Positions 31,049 to 40,960 of a stretch of DNA of 64,000 bases are shown one piece after another. The notes below the pieces were generated by a model that did no database searches, was not told where the DNA came from, and worked only from the letters and a program-made list of their open reading frames with translations. A program made the translations under genes and the position numbers. The stretch is taken from contig NZ_BLID01000002.1 in assembly GCF_009811315.1 (NCBI RefSeq), positions 47,831 to 111,830 on the forward strand, read 5' to 3'. How positions within the stretch are numbered: position 1 is the stretch's first letter; each line of letters starts with the position of its first letter. This DNA comes from Vibrio atypicus (GTDB lineage Bacteria > Pseudomonadota > Gammaproteobacteria > Enterobacterales > Vibrionaceae).

Positions 31049-31738
31049 TTAATTGGTCACTCGTGCTCGTTCTATCGCTGGTTTTTCTTGTTTTGGCTGA
31101 CGGGCAGCGAGCTGCTTATCGATGATGTTTTTTAGTGCGATGAGTAGACCGACGCCAATGAATGCGCCAGGTGGGAGTAGAGCGAGTAAGAAGCTGTTAT
31201 CAAATTGGAACACTTCAATACGCAATACTTTGGCCCATTCTCCTAACAAGAGATCAGCGCCATCAAATAAAGTGCCATTGCCAATGAGCTCGCGCATAGC
31301 ACCAAGCAATACCAATACGCTTGTCATACCCATACCCATCCAAAAGCCATCCTGCGCTGATGGAAGTACATCATTTTTTGATGCAAAAGCTTCGGCGCGA
31401 CCAATGATAATACAGTTGGTTACGATCAGAGGGATGAAGATACCGAGTGATAAGTAAAGTCCATACGCGTAGGCATTCATCAGAAGCTGTACGCAGGTTA
31501 CCAGTGCGGCAATGATCATGACGAATACCGGAATGCGGACTTCTTTTGGCACGTAATCGCGAACCAAAGAGACAGTAACATTAGATCCGACCAATACCAG
31601 CAAAGTGGCAATACCTAACCCCAATGCATTGGTCACAGTTGACGAAACGGCCAAAAGTGGACATAAGCCAAGCAGCTGAACAAGCGCCGGGTTGTTGTCC
31701 CACATACCATTTTTAATTAGTGTTATATGTTCACTCAT
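31049..31738 (-). CDS. rsxE: Electron transport complex subunit RsxE/RnfE
   Basis: Integral membrane subunit of the Rnf/Rsx complex, about six helices, homologous to NqrD/RsxA. The ATG at 31738 follows GGAGGCAACA and gives 229 residues; it overlaps the rsxG stop by eight bases. [21 protein letters not shown] and [14 protein letters not shown] each contribute one conserved Cys, as expected for the membrane Fe-S site. Confidence 0.94.
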   Translation of the reverse strand: MSEHITLIKNGMWDNNPALVQLLGLCPLLAVSSTVTNALGLGIATLLVLVGSNVTVSLVRDYVPKEVRIPVFVMIIAALVTCVQLLMNAYAYGLYLSLGIFIPLIVTNCIIIGRAEAFASKNDVLPSAQDGFWMGMGMTSVLVLLGAMRELIGNGTLFDGADLLLGEWAKVLRIEVFQFDNSFLLALLPPGAFIGVGLLIALKNIIDKQLAARQPKQEKPAIERARVTN

Positions 31739-32366
31739 TGTTGCCTCCACAATTTAGAGGTTGGCTGAGAATGTCTGTTCGGTGGTCGTTGACGTACTGA
31801 ACCGTGTTTCTAACGGCTTTTACTACCGCACGTGGCGTAATGGTAGCGCCAGTAAATTGGTCGAACTGTCCACCATCTTTACGTACTTTCCAAGTTGATT
31901 GGTTTTCTTCGGTCAGCGTTTTACCGTTGAAACCTAAAATCCAATCTGTAACACGTAAGTCGATCTTATCACCTAACCCAGGGGTTTCTTGATGACTTAA
32001 AATCCGAGAACCTAAAACAGTACCATCTTGCTTAATGCCGACAATGAGCTTGATTGCACCGTTGTAACCATCTGGTGCAATTGCTTCGATCGCTAGGGCA
32101 GATGGTTGGCCATTCAAGGTCGCCATATAAACAGGCATTGGTTTATCTGTACCTAATGACGGGTCAGTAATCAAGGTACACGCTTGGTATAAGTCATTAT
32201 CGTGCAGGTTGTGAGGTATCACTTGGTTCAACACTGAAAGTAGCTGAGCCTGTTCTTGCTGCTGGATTTGGTCTTTGGTTAAGTAGTGGGTCAGTGCCAC
32301 CACACCTGTGGAAGCACAAGCAAATATCGCGAGAACCGCACCATTTTTACGAATAGCGTTTAGCAT
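31731..32366 (-). CDS. rsxG: Electron transport complex subunit RsxG/RnfG
   Basis: Single-pass membrane anchor (about residues 8-28) with a periplasmic FMN domain. The FMN is covalently attached to the Thr of [11 protein letters not shown] (SGAT-type motif). 211 residues. Overlaps rsxE and follows rsxD after eight bases. Confidence 0.94.
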   Translation of the reverse strand: MLNAIRKNGAVLAIFACASTGVVALTHYLTKDQIQQQEQAQLLSVLNQVIPHNLHDNDLYQACTLITDPSLGTDKPMPVYMATLNGQPSALAIEAIAPDGYNGAIKLIVGIKQDGTVLGSRILSHQETPGLGDKIDLRVTDWILGFNGKTLTEENQSTWKVRKDGGQFDQFTGATITPRAVVKAVRNTVQYVNDHRTDILSQPLNCGGNNE

Positions 32367-32374
32367 GATGTTCC

Positions 32375-33421
32375 TTAGTGCCCGTATGTTCTAGGTTTGG
32401 TGTAGTAGTCAATCAGAGGGACACACATATTGCCAAGCAGTACGGCAAATGCGACGCCATCAGGGAAACCACCCCAGCTACGAATAATAAACACCATCGC
32501 ACCGATGAAGGTACCAAAGATAAGTCGGCCTTTCACGGTTGTCGAGGCGGAAACAGGGTCGGTAGCAATAAAGAATGCACCGAGCATGGTTGCACCAGAG
32601 AATAGGTGCAATACAGGTGATGCTGTCTCGCCTGGCGCGAATAGCATAAATAGGCCGCTCATTACTGTCAGCCCGAGTAAGAAGCTAACCGGAATATGCC
32701 AATTAATGACGCGCAGTTTGATTAAAATGAGGCCACCAACAAGGTAAGCCAAGTTGACCCACTCCCAACCGATGCCAGCTAAAGCTCCAAATTGAGGCTG
32801 AGACAAAGCTTCACTTGCTGTGCTGCCAGTATGAAGTGCTGTCTTAAAGGCATCTAGCGGGGTTGCCATTGTAATGCCATCAATACCAGCGCGGATCTGC
32901 TGTAGTGATAAGCCATCTAAATTAAAGCCAGTAAAAATGAGAGAGAAGGCATCTCCCATTGAAATTGAAGAGGCCTGCAACTCATTTGGCGATACCCAAC
33001 TCGTCATCTGTACTGGGAAGGAGATCAGAAGGACGACGTAGGCCACCATTGCTGGGTTAAAGAGGTTTTGACCAATACCACCGTAGAGGTGCTTTGCGAT
33101 TAAGATAGCAAAGACTAAACCTATGGTAATGACCCACCACGGAGACAGGGGAGGGATGGCAATCGCGAGTAACCAAGCTGTGACGAGAGCACTGTTATCA
33201 CGTAGTGCTGACATAGGGTGACGTTTTCGCAGCACCATGACTAGGGCCTCTAAACTTAGCCCTATGATGATAGCAAGGAGCAACTGAATCACTGTCCCCC
33301 AACCAAAGAAGTAGGTTTGGGCAATGAGACCTGGTAGCGCACATAGCGCCACCCACTTCATTAGGTCAGGAGTGCTTCTACGACTGTGCGCGTGTGGTGA
33401 GCTGGCAATAAAAAAGGCCAC
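32375..33421 (-). CDS. rsxD: Electron transport complex subunit RsxD/RnfD
   Basis: Membrane subunit related to NqrB, about ten helices, with a covalent-FMN Thr in [12 protein letters not shown]. 348 residues. The start is GTG at 33419-33421, overlapping the rsxC TAG by one base (TAGTG), so it is translationally coupled to rsxC. Confidence 0.93.
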   Translation of the reverse strand: MAFFIASSPHAHSRRSTPDLMKWVALCALPGLIAQTYFFGWGTVIQLLLAIIIGLSLEALVMVLRKRHPMSALRDNSALVTAWLLAIAIPPLSPWWVITIGLVFAILIAKHLYGGIGQNLFNPAMVAYVVLLISFPVQMTSWVSPNELQASSISMGDAFSLIFTGFNLDGLSLQQIRAGIDGITMATPLDAFKTALHTGSTASEALSQPQFGALAGIGWEWVNLAYLVGGLILIKLRVINWHIPVSFLLGLTVMSGLFMLFAPGETASPVLHLFSGATMLGAFFIATDPVSASTTVKGRLIFGTFIGAMVFIIRSWGGFPDGVAFAVLLGNMCVPLIDYYTKPRTYGH

Positions 33422-36027
33422 TACTCTTTCTCCTTAAATTGTTTTTGTTGTTCCGCTGCTTTGCGCGCTTTAGCGCGGGCGATAGCAGCGGCTACTGCGG
33501 CTTTTTTTGGATCGTCTGAATTGTTCTCAGCTTCAGGCGCAGATTCGGTTTCAATCTTATCAGCCTGCTGCGCTGCTTTGCGCGCTTTTGCACGGGCAAC
33601 CGCTGCAGCAACTGCTGCTTTCTTCGGATCGTCTGAATTATTCTCAGCTACAGGCTCGGACTCGGTTTCAACCTTATCAGCCTGCTGCTCTGCTTTACGC
33701 GCTTTAGCACGGGCAATCGCTGCAGCAACGGCTGCTTTCTTCGGATCGTCTGAATTCGGATCGTCTGAATTGTTCTCAGCTACAGGCTCGGACTCGGTTT
33801 CAACCTTATCAGCCTGCTGCTCTGCTTTACGCGCTTTAGCACGGGCAATCGCTGCAGCAACTGCCGCTTTCTTCGGATCGTCTGATTTGCTCTCAGCTAC
33901 AGGCTCGGACTCGGTTTCAACCTTATCGACCTGCTGCTCTGCCTTGCGCGCTTTAGCTCGGGCAATCGCAGCAGCAACTGCAGCTTTCTTCGGATCGTCT
34001 GATTTGTTCTCATCTACAGGTGCGGATTCAGTTTCAACCTTATCAGCCTGCTGCTCCGCTTTACGTGCTTTAGCACGGGCGATGGCAGCCGCGACGGCGT
34101 CTTTTTTATCGCTAGAGTTGCTTGAATCAGGTGTTTCGCTCTGAGACTTTTTCGCTTTAGCGCGAGCAATCGCTGCCGCAACAGCGGCTTTTTTGTCTGT
34201 TGCAGGCGCTTCAGCTTCACTATCTTGCTGAGCGGCTTTACGAGCCTTTGCTCTTGCTATCGCTGCTGCGACCGCATCTTTCTTGTCTTCTGATGCTTCA
34301 CTTGGCTCAGCTTGTTGCGCTTTTTGAGCTTTACGCTCTCGAGCTTCACGCTTGCGTTCTTCACGCAACTTCGCCATTTCTGAATTGTCAGGCTCTGAGC
34401 TGCCTGATTGCTGGGCTGCGGCTTGTTTAGCTTTTGCTTTGGCAATCGCAGCAGCAACAGCCGGTTTAACGCTAGCTTCTTCTGGCTTCGCTTCCGCTTT
34501 TTGAGCTTTGACACGAGCGATAGCAGCGGCAATGGCATCATCACCACCGCTTTGCTTCATGTCCTTACGGCGATCATCGGCGGCTTTCTTAAAGCGGTTT
34601 TCACGTTCCGCTTTATCACGCTCCATGCGCGCTTTCTTCTCTTCAAAGCGTACTTTGGCTCGCTCTGCCGCTTCGGCTTCTTCTTTGCGAGTTCGGATCT
34701 CAGCCTTTGCTTGACGGTAGTATTGAACCAGTGGAATTTCACTTGGGCAGACAAACGCACACGCGCCGCACTCGATACAATCTTTGAGGTTTAGCTCTTC
34801 ACACTTATCAAACTCTTCTGCTTTCGCATGCCACTGCAACTGCTGAGGGAGCAAAGAGGCCGGACAAGCTTCCGCACATTGCCCGCAACGAATACACGCC
34901 ATCTCATATTGATTCGGTGAGATCTCTTTACGTGTTGGCGCCAAAATGCAGTTCGCCGTTTTAGTTATAGGCACATTCGCATGCGGCAAGGTAAAGCCCA
35001 TCATCGGGCCACCCATGATCAGGCGAGGTAGCTTTTTGTCTGCCTTGTAGCCAAATTCATCGAGTAGAGCCTGCACTGGTGTGCCGATTAGCGTCCACAC
35101 GTTTTGAGGTTGCTTAAAGGTATCACCGGTTAAGGTCACGATACGTTCAACCAGAGGTTCACCGTCGCAAATCGCACGTTTAATCGCTTGCAGTGAACCA
35201 ACGTTTTGCACCATAAGACCAATATCTGCCGGAATGCCATTTGCTGGCACCTCTTTATTGGTCAGTATTTTGATCAGTTGCTTTTCGCCACCTGATGGAT
35301 ACTTGGTCGGAATGACTCTAATGACGATATCTTTATCCGCTGCGGCTTTTTCAAGTGCGGAAATAGCTTGTGGTTTATTGTCCTCAATACCGATGATAGT
35401 CAGCTTCGGTTTTAAGATATGTTCGACAATTTCGATACCTTGAATGACTTCATTAGCATGCTTTTGCATCAGCATATCGTCGGCAGTGATATAAGGTTCA
35501 CACTCTGCAGCATTGACGATTAGAACCTCAGTGCGAGCTAGGCCTGACTGAATTTTCTTAGCCGTCGGGAACCCCGCACCACCCATGCCTGAAATACCGG
35601 CTTGGCGAATGATTTCAATCAGCTCATCGGCTGAAAGTGTTGTGAAATCTTCAATGCGCTGACGTTCGATCCAGTTATCATCACCATCGGGTTGAATGAC
35701 GATACATGTTTCCGCTAAGCCAGAAGGGTGCGCGGTTGTTCTCAGTTCTATTGCCGTCACGGTGCCAGATGTTGGCGCATGGACAGGAAGCATAAAGCTA
35801 GTATCGTATTTGCTTAGCGCTTGTCCTTTCAGAACCTTATCACCCACATTAACCGTGATGGTGCCAGGTTTACCAATATGTTGCTTTATAGGTAATACGA
35901 TTTCGTTAGGAATGCTAGCACGGGCAATATCCGTACTAATGGATTGCTGTTTGTTTTCTGGTGGGTGCACGCCTCCAGGGAAATCCCAGAGTGAACCAGA
36001 TTTTATTTGTTCGATTAATGACAACAT
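33421..36027 (-). CDS. rsxC: Electron transport complex subunit RsxC/RnfC with long repeat tail
   Basis: Peripheral subunit that accepts electrons from NADH via FMN. Residues 1-450 are the conserved core: Gly-rich NAD/FMN loops ([19 protein letters not shown]) and two 4Fe-4S motifs ([17 protein letters not shown] and [16 protein letters not shown]). From residue 497 to the end (868) the tail is built of ten copies of an [14 protein letters not shown] helix unit joined by acidic linkers. Total length is about 130 residues above E. coli RsxC (740). The last five full units are nearly identical 39-residue (117-base) tandem repeats. One contains an extra NSDDP. Confidence 0.95.
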   Translation of the reverse strand: MLSLIEQIKSGSLWDFPGGVHPPENKQQSISTDIARASIPNEIVLPIKQHIGKPGTITVNVGDKVLKGQALSKYDTSFMLPVHAPTSGTVTAIELRTTAHPSGLAETCIVIQPDGDDNWIERQRIEDFTTLSADELIEIIRQAGISGMGGAGFPTAKKIQSGLARTEVLIVNAAECEPYITADDMLMQKHANEVIQGIEIVEHILKPKLTIIGIEDNKPQAISALEKAAADKDIVIRVIPTKYPSGGEKQLIKILTNKEVPANGIPADIGLMVQNVGSLQAIKRAICDGEPLVERIVTLTGDTFKQPQNVWTLIGTPVQALLDEFGYKADKKLPRLIMGGPMMGFTLPHANVPITKTANCILAPTRKEISPNQYEMACIRCGQCAEACPASLLPQQLQWHAKAEEFDKCEELNLKDCIECGACAFVCPSEIPLVQYYRQAKAEIRTRKEEAEAAERAKVRFEEKKARMERDKAERENRFKKAADDRRKDMKQSGGDDAIAAAIARVKAQKAEAKPEEASVKPAVAAAIAKAKAKQAAAQQSGSSEPDNSEMAKLREERKREARERKAQKAQQAEPSEASEDKKDAVAAAIARAKARKAAQQDSEAEAPATDKKAAVAAAIARAKAKKSQSETPDSSNSSDKKDAVAAAIARAKARKAEQQADKVETESAPVDENKSDDPKKAAVAAAIARAKARKAEQQVDKVETESEPVAESKSDDPKKAAVAAAIARAKARKAEQQADKVETESEPVAENNSDDPNSDDPKKAAVAAAIARAKARKAEQQADKVETESEPVAENNSDDPKKAAVAAAVARAKARKAAQQADKIETESAPEAENNSDDPKKAAVAAAIARAKARKAAEQQKQFKEKE
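33424..34539 (-). repeat. In-frame tandem repeats in the rsxC tail
   Basis: Ten units start with (A/D/P)A(V/I)AAAIA. From 3' to 5' of the gene: 33424-33501 (partial last unit), 33502-33618, 33619-33735, 33736-33867 (132 bases, 15-base duplication), 33868-33984, 33985-34101, then shorter or degenerate units 34102-34188, 34189-34278, 34279-34464 and 34465-34539. The five 117-base-type units are so alike at DNA level that copy number change by slippage or recombination is likely. Confidence 0.92.
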
Positions 36028-36035
36028 ACCAGTCC

Positions 36036-36617
36036 TTAATTCACACTATTCTGCGATGGCGCAGAATCGGTAATATCAACAACAGGAATGGCGTCCAATT
36101 GCCATTTCCAATTCGCTGTAGTGGTTTCTACAGGGATCATTTCAATACAGTCAGTTGGGCAAGGTGCGACACACAAATCACAGCCTGTACATTCATCTTT
36201 AATCACTGTGTGTAGAGCTTTTGTTCCGCCAACAATGGCGTCAACAGGGCACGCTTGGATACATTTAGTGCATCCAATACACATATCTTCGTGAATAAAG
36301 GCGACGGTTTTTACCGCATCGAGATCGTGAGCCGATTCGGTCGCTTCAACACCCATAAGGTCGGCAAGTTTTTCAATCGTTGCTTGGCCTCCTGGTGGAC
36401 ACTTGTTGATCGCGTCACCATTAGCAATGGCCTCAGCGTACGGTCGACAACCGGGGTAACCACACTGACCACACTGGGTTTGTGGCAGAATCGTATCGAT
36501 TTGGTCAACAATAGGATCCGCTTCGACTTTAAAACGGATGGAAGCAAAACCAAGAATCGCTCCAAATAGGGCAGCCAGTGCTGCAACGGCAAATACCGCA
36601 ATTAAGATCGCACTCAT
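36036..36617 (-). CDS. rsxB: Electron transport complex subunit RsxB/RnfB
   Basis: Ferredoxin-like subunit anchored by an N-terminal helix (residues 4-27). Three Cys-rich clusters: [16 protein letters not shown] (4Fe-4S), [16 protein letters not shown] and [16 protein letters not shown] (two ferredoxin sites). 193 residues. Its ATG overlaps the rsxA stop by one base. Confidence 0.95.
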   Translation of the reverse strand: MSAILIAVFAVAALAALFGAILGFASIRFKVEADPIVDQIDTILPQTQCGQCGYPGCRPYAEAIANGDAINKCPPGGQATIEKLADLMGVEATESAHDLDAVKTVAFIHEDMCIGCTKCIQACPVDAIVGGTKALHTVIKDECTGCDLCVAPCPTDCIEMIPVETTTANWKWQLDAIPVVDITDSAPSQNSVN

Positions 36618-37198
36618 TACAGTTTCACCAAGCCAGTAAAGCCCATAAATGCTAACGACATTAATCCTGCTGTGATCATAGCGATGGACGCGCCTTTAAA
36701 GGGGGCTGGTACATCTGCCGCATTGATTCGTTCTCGCATTGAAGCAAATAGGATCAGAACTAATGAGAAGCCCACAGCAGCGCCAAAGCCGTAAATAATG
36801 GATTCGATGAAGTTATGGTTCTCATTGATATTGAGAAGCGCAACACCTAGTACCGCACAGTTCGTCGTGATGAGAGGGAGAAAGATCCCTAACAGGCGAT
36901 ACAAGGTTGGGCTAGTCTTATGAACCACCATTTCTGTAAATTGCACCACAACAGCGATCACAAGAATGAAGCTCATCGTACGTAAATACTGTAGCCCCAA
37001 AGGTTCGAGAATGTAGCTTTCGACAAGGTACGCGCACACTGACGCTAAGGTCAGCACAAATGTTGTAGCTAACCCCATGCCTATTGCAGTTTCGAGTTTT
37101 TTTGACACGCCCATAAACGGACATAGGCCCAAAAACTTCACCAGTACAAAGTTGTTGACTAGGACAGTGCCCACCAACAACAAAAGATATTCGGTCAT
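36617..37198 (-). CDS. rsxA: Electron transport complex subunit RsxA/RnfA
   Basis: First gene of the rsxABCDGE-nth-gloA operon. Membrane protein of about six helices, 193 residues, with [15 protein letters not shown] and [12 protein letters not shown] supplying paired Cys. The complex couples NADH/ferredoxin electron transfer to ion transport or keeps SoxR reduced. The 240 bases upstream hold the promoter and a spaced inverted repeat (GGCGTCCC 37349-37356 with GGGACGCC 37404-37411). Confidence 0.95.
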   Translation of the reverse strand: MTEYLLLLVGTVLVNNFVLVKFLGLCPFMGVSKKLETAIGMGLATTFVLTLASVCAYLVESYILEPLGLQYLRTMSFILVIAVVVQFTEMVVHKTSPTLYRLLGIFLPLITTNCAVLGVALLNINENHNFIESIIYGFGAAVGFSLVLILFASMRERINAADVPAPFKGASIAMITAGLMSLAFMGFTGLVKL

Positions 37199-37439
37199 AG
37201 TTATTTATTTAGGAAATTCCGATCCCGATATTATCCTGCTTTGCCCGTTCAATAACAACCAAGGAAAGATAAGGTTTTATATTCTTGACTAAAAATTATA
37301 CGAGATTGTGTTGGGAAAGTTGAAAAAATACGAGGAAATAGGGGAATTGGCGTCCCAATCTTTGCTCCGATGAATAGTTAACGATTCTCTAAGCCAGAAA
37401 GAAGGGACGCCCCAAAGTTATGATAGAGCTAAAACGGGA

Positions 37440-38186
37440 TTAATAACCTTTAAAAAAACCGCCGTCCAAAAGAATGTTTTGCCCAGTCATATGATTACTC
37501 AAAGGCCCGAGAAGCGCTGATACCGCGTCAACAACGTCTTGAACAGAAGCATATTTACGTAGAGGAATATTATTGGTTTCGCTTTGCATTTGCGTTTCGA
37601 AGTTGACACCGTTTTCTTGCGCTTTTTGTTCCATTTTATTGGTATAGCTTTCGGTCATTACTCCTCCTAGCGAGAGAGTATTGACGGAAATACCGAATTC
37701 ACCGAGTCCTAGTGCCATCGTTTTAGCTTGTCCTAACCATGCACTTCTTAGGCAGTTGTTGGTGCTGTAATGTGATAGTGCGTTTTTGCTACTTAAACCG
37801 GAGATGAGAACAATCTTTGCTCCATGATTAATTCGCTCATTTTCAACTAAGTCTTTCAATAAGCCCAGTGGGCGAATGAAATAGTTTTGGTACAAATCGA
37901 ACCAGGTTTCGTTGTCTGGAAAAATAGACTGAGATGGCGGTATTCTCGGAATAATAAATACGATTTGATCAAGTTTATCTTGATTAGCGATAGCGTGTGC
38001 TGCGGAGTTAATGCTGCCATCATCACTAAAATCAAGAGAAACAGGGTGACATTTCTCAGTCATATTTGTGCACAACTCCGCCAGCTTATCTTTATTTCTT
38101 CCGGCTAACACTAGATTACCTGATAGAGACTGGGCGATAGCGCTTCCCATTTCGCTGGTGGCGCAGGTGATTAAGGTAGTTTTCAT
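37440..38186 (-). CDS. Short-chain dehydrogenase/reductase-like protein, active site degenerate
   Basis: 248 residues with a Rossmann-like N terminus (TTLITCATSEMGSAIA) in which the usual TGxxxGxG is only partly kept. The Ser is at 129, the Tyr at 140, but the YxxxK Lys is Asn144 (YSTNN), and the Ser-Tyr distance is 11 rather than 13. The C-terminal LDGGF is family-like. Enzyme activity is therefore doubtful; it may bind a nucleotide or ligand. Third gene of the operon with the LytTR regulator (two-base gap) and binding protein. Confidence 0.7.
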   Translation of the reverse strand: MKTTLITCATSEMGSAIAQSLSGNLVLAGRNKDKLAELCTNMTEKCHPVSLDFSDDGSINSAAHAIANQDKLDQIVFIIPRIPPSQSIFPDNETWFDLYQNYFIRPLGLLKDLVENERINHGAKIVLISGLSSKNALSHYSTNNCLRSAWLGQAKTMALGLGEFGISVNTLSLGGVMTESYTNKMEQKAQENGVNFETQMQSETNNIPLRKYASVQDVVDAVSALLGPLSNHMTGQNILLDGGFFKGY

Positions 38187-38188
38187 TC

Positions 38189-39172
38189 CTAATTTCCTCT
38201 TGAAATGACAGTAAGTAAGTTGTCTTTATAGTGATTACTTACTTTCAGTTCATATTTTTGGCCTTTAACGTTGATGATGACCTGATGGCTATCCTTTGAC
38301 GCTTTGATATCAACATTATCTCCAACTTGAAGTAGCTCTTGGTTGACTAAAGTTGAACGGTTGATGCGTATTAAAGCCAAAGGGAAAGATTGCTCTAAGT
38401 CGACTAGGGAGCATTTTATTTTCGTGGATAGACCTGATTTGTAGATCACCTTGGAATAAGGATGGCTATAAGTGATTAGTACGACGTCTTCATTGAGTGC
38501 AAAGGCGCGTTTATTACTGTTTATTATCTTGCATATATTTTCAATCTGTTGACGTTCTGGTGGGATTACCGGTGCGTCATTTTCTTCGTATGCCTTTGTT
38601 GGGGGATGGTTAAGTAGTATCAGTTTGATTAAGGCAAAGAAGGCGGCGAAACTTAACAGTTCTGCCAGAATGAACAGACTTAAGCTACTGACAAAATACT
38701 TGTCTTGGAAAGAGGTTAGCTTTTCTGCCAGGTAGTAGTTTACGACGGCGACTTTTTTGTTGCCCATTGTTATTGGTAGTGAGTTTGAGTTCACTTCAAT
38801 CCGAGATGCTCTAGTGGTTAGCTTTGGAATGGAGGTATCCGCGGTGCAAAGTTCCAATATATCGCGATTGTTTGAGGTAAAGCTGTGTATGGTGACTTGA
38901 ATGCACATATCAGCGTCAATATTGGATTGCTCGTAGGCAGATATAAATCGCTGCAAACTAGAGCGTATTCCATCGGTGTTGAAAGTGTAGATATCATCAA
39001 GAAACGCGTCGGTTTTCGTCCACCCTTCTATTAATGCTCCCGCTAAGCTGTCATTAGGCGTTTTGCTTTCCAATGTATTGAAGTAAGCGATAACCAACAT
39101 AGCCTGGGTGAGTATCATCAGCAGCGCTGCAAGAGCGATTTTGCGTAACTTGGAGCGTTGATTACTCGCCAT
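38189..39172 (-). CDS. Membrane-anchored LytTR-domain transcription regulator
   Basis: 327 residues. TM1 is about 11-31, a periplasmic domain about 32-158 (with Cys90 and Cys109, possible disulfide), TM2 about 160-187, a linker, then a LytTR DNA-binding domain about 224-325. That domain shows VVLITYSHPYSKVIY and LIRINRSTLVNQ, typical of the family. It lacks a response-regulator receiver. The architecture is that of a one-component sensor like ToxR but with LytTR. It overlaps the upstream binding-protein gene by 11 bases. Confidence 0.8.
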   Translation of the reverse strand: MASNQRSKLRKIALAALLMILTQAMLVIAYFNTLESKTPNDSLAGALIEGWTKTDAFLDDIYTFNTDGIRSSLQRFISAYEQSNIDADMCIQVTIHSFTSNNRDILELCTADTSIPKLTTRASRIEVNSNSLPITMGNKKVAVVNYYLAEKLTSFQDKYFVSSLSLFILAELLSFAAFFALIKLILLNHPPTKAYEENDAPVIPPERQQIENICKIINSNKRAFALNEDVVLITYSHPYSKVIYKSGLSTKIKCSLVDLEQSFPLALIRINRSTLVNQELLQVGDNVDIKASKDSHQVIINVKGQKYELKVSNHYKDNLLTVISRGN

Positions 39173-40340
39173 GTTCAGTTTCTCTCAGCGATAAAGTTTC
39201 AATCCATTGGTTTCCTTGAGCAGAGACTTCGAACAAGTACATTGGCTTTCTATTATGTCCCGTATTGTTGATCGAGATAGCTTGGCCATCCATTACCGTG
39301 AGGTAGTTGGATTGGCTTATTACATGAAGGGCTTGCTTTTTGCTCTTGAGCCCGGTGAGTTTCTGGAGTTCACTCTCTATCAACTTAATTAAGTCAAATG
39401 AGTAGGCGCTCAAAAATGAGTTGGGGTTTGCAGAGCAATAAGTATTGGCATAAGAGCCAAAAAGCTCCTTAGTTGGTCCTTTGGTTTCACCATTCCAATT
39501 TTTTAAAAACCTCAACGTGATATTAGGCGATACCTTTTCGATGATGTCATAAAATTCTTTTCTTCCGCCAACGGAGTCCGGACCAAGAATAGATAGGTTT
39601 TCTTTATCATTGAGATCCAACTCATGATAGAGAAGGGCAATGTGAGGATTAAATAGAGGCGCGAAGATTGTGTCGCCGGATTGGATTTCTTCAACAATTT
39701 TTGGCATCGAGTTGGTGCTAAAGTCGTGAACAGTGACTTTTAAGTCGGGACGTTTCTCCAAAACCAGGCGTAAAAACTCTCCTGCTATTTCAACTGAGTA
39801 ACGGTTGGATTTTGACCTCACAATATGGAGCGGTTCGTGAGTGGTTTGGCTTAGGTAGTATTGTGCGAGCAACTCAGCTTGATAAAGATTTGAAGCCATA
39901 ATTGAAAACCCCAGCTGAGTGTTTTTTATAACATTCATTGCGGTTGCAGATGTAAGAAAGGGAATACCAGCAGGAGTTAGAAAGTCAGCTGCAGCTTCGG
40001 CTTCTTTGGATAACAATGGTAGTAAAACAATATCGACGTCATTATTGATAAGTTTAAGTGCCGCTTCAACACTTCCACTGGCTGAACGATTATTTTCAAC
40101 AAAGATAAAATCTACGTTTGGATACTGATTTTGTAAGGAGTTTGTTGTGCTTTTTAAAATACACATTTTCTCCATATTTGATCTGGAGCTATTTTCTGTC
40201 GTCTGACCAATAATAATTCCAACTTTATATGGATGATTTTCTTTAGCATGTGCTTGAAAACTTATACCAGCACCTAGTGCTAATAACATCAAGTTGCATA
40301 ACTGGTGTTTTTTTGCCCAGAAGAATTTAACTAAACTCAT
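39162..40340 (-). CDS. Periplasmic binding protein, type 1 (branched-chain amino acid/amide receptor-like)
   Basis: 392 residues from the ATG at 40340, preceded by AGGGGAAAC. Signal peptide cleaves near SFQAHA. The body has two Rossmann-like lobes: YKVGIIIGQTTEN start, IVLLPLLSKEAEAAADFL and GIPFLTSATA typical of LivJ/AmiC/receptor-type proteins. No permease or ATPase genes adjoin it, so it is more likely a receptor partner than a transporter subunit. First gene of a three-gene operon. Confidence 0.75.
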   Translation of the reverse strand: MSLVKFFWAKKHQLCNLMLLALGAGISFQAHAKENHPYKVGIIIGQTTENSSRSNMEKMCILKSTTNSLQNQYPNVDFIFVENNRSASGSVEAALKLINNDVDIVLLPLLSKEAEAAADFLTPAGIPFLTSATAMNVIKNTQLGFSIMASNLYQAELLAQYYLSQTTHEPLHIVRSKSNRYSVEIAGEFLRLVLEKRPDLKVTVHDFSTNSMPKIVEEIQSGDTIFAPLFNPHIALLYHELDLNDKENLSILGPDSVGGRKEFYDIIEKVSPNITLRFLKNWNGETKGPTKELFGSYANTYCSANPNSFLSAYSFDLIKLIESELQKLTGLKSKKQALHVISQSNYLTVMDGQAISINNTGHNRKPMYLFEVSAQGNQWIETLSLRETEHGE

Positions 40341-40700
40341 CTGTTTCCCCTGCATTTTGTTACATCTAAAAAGTGCGAATTAAATCTTATCTGTATGTAT
40401 TTTAAAAGTTTTTCTATTGTTTTGATGTTTTTTTATTTTTTTGATTACAGCAACATCAAATTATAATTGAAGTTAATGATAACTTAAATATCATGGACTC
40501 TTCTATGCGACAGTTTGGTTGATTAATAACGCTTTATCGAACGAAAATTAGACGAAAATATGCAGCTATGATAAGCGGATTCTCTTACTTTACGGTAAGT
40601 TAGATGGGTTAAATAAAAATATAAGCTAATAGGTATTTAATTCTAGAATTTTGTCGTTATACGAGTGTTGTTTCAGATTAAATTCAAAGTGTATAGATAG
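40341..40700. promoter_or_regulatory. AT-rich upstream region of the binding-protein/LytTR operon
   Basis: No gene seen in either strand. It is strikingly AT-rich. One 9-mer fits the LytTR consensus (ACAGTTTGG, 40510-40518) and a second is one base off (GAAGTTAAT, 40469-40477), 41 bases apart in the same orientation. These could be autoregulatory sites, but such short matches are expected by chance fairly often. Confidence 0.3.
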
Positions 40701-40703
40701 CAT

Positions 40704-40821
40704 CATATTTAGTGGTTAAAAACCAAGCGTATTTAAAAGATAATAAAACACGTCTGGCTAGGACGTATAACTAAGGGCTTAGTTCTTAGTTTTAAAGCCC
40801 GAACATTGTTCGGGCTTTTTT
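40704..40821 (+). ncRNA. Candidate structured small RNA
   Basis: Three hairpins follow each other with no open frame: 40750-40766 (ACGTC/GACGT), 40769-40791 (AACTAAG/CTTAGTT) and a strong terminator 40794-40820. A possible promoter is TTGTTT (40668-40673), 18 bases, TATAGA (40692-40697). No gene lies between it and the terminator, so the terminator has no coding gene to serve. Not recognised as a named RNA; the 5' end is inferred. Confidence 0.4.
40794..40820 (+). terminator. Rho-independent terminator of the candidate small RNA
   Basis: AAAGCCCGAACA / GTTCGGGCTTTTTT hairpin with a T tail on the plus strand. Confidence 0.85.
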
Positions 40822-40924
40822 ATGTATGTTCGTAAAAAAGCAATATAGCGAGCGACTAGAGAGGCGTGTTCATTTGGAGTGAACGCTGATTACAGAGAGA
40901 CAGAAGTCGAGAACATATGAACGC

Positions 40925-40955
40925 AAAAAGCCGTGTCGAAAGACACGGCTTTTTT
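40925..40955 (-). terminator. Rho-independent terminator after tRNA-Asn
   Basis: Hairpin AAAAGCCGTGTC / GACACGGCTTTT with a GAAA tetraloop, five bases past the tRNA 3' end. Confidence 0.88.
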
Positions 40956-40960
40956 AAATT

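Noticed and set aside
33461-34144. Long open frame on the plus strand opposite the rsxC repeats
   Set aside because: It is a shadow of the repeated rsxC tail; its Ala/Ser-rich product simply mirrors the repeat, and it has no start signal or known family.
33424-34539. Tandem repeats as a possible CRISPR array or satellite
   Set aside because: The repeats are in frame, code for a coherent helical unit and lack unique spacers.
40749-40822. attC/VCR-type integron site
   Set aside because: The hairpins lack the GTTRRRY core and the long imperfect stem of VCR repeats; a terminator hairpin explains the 3' part better.
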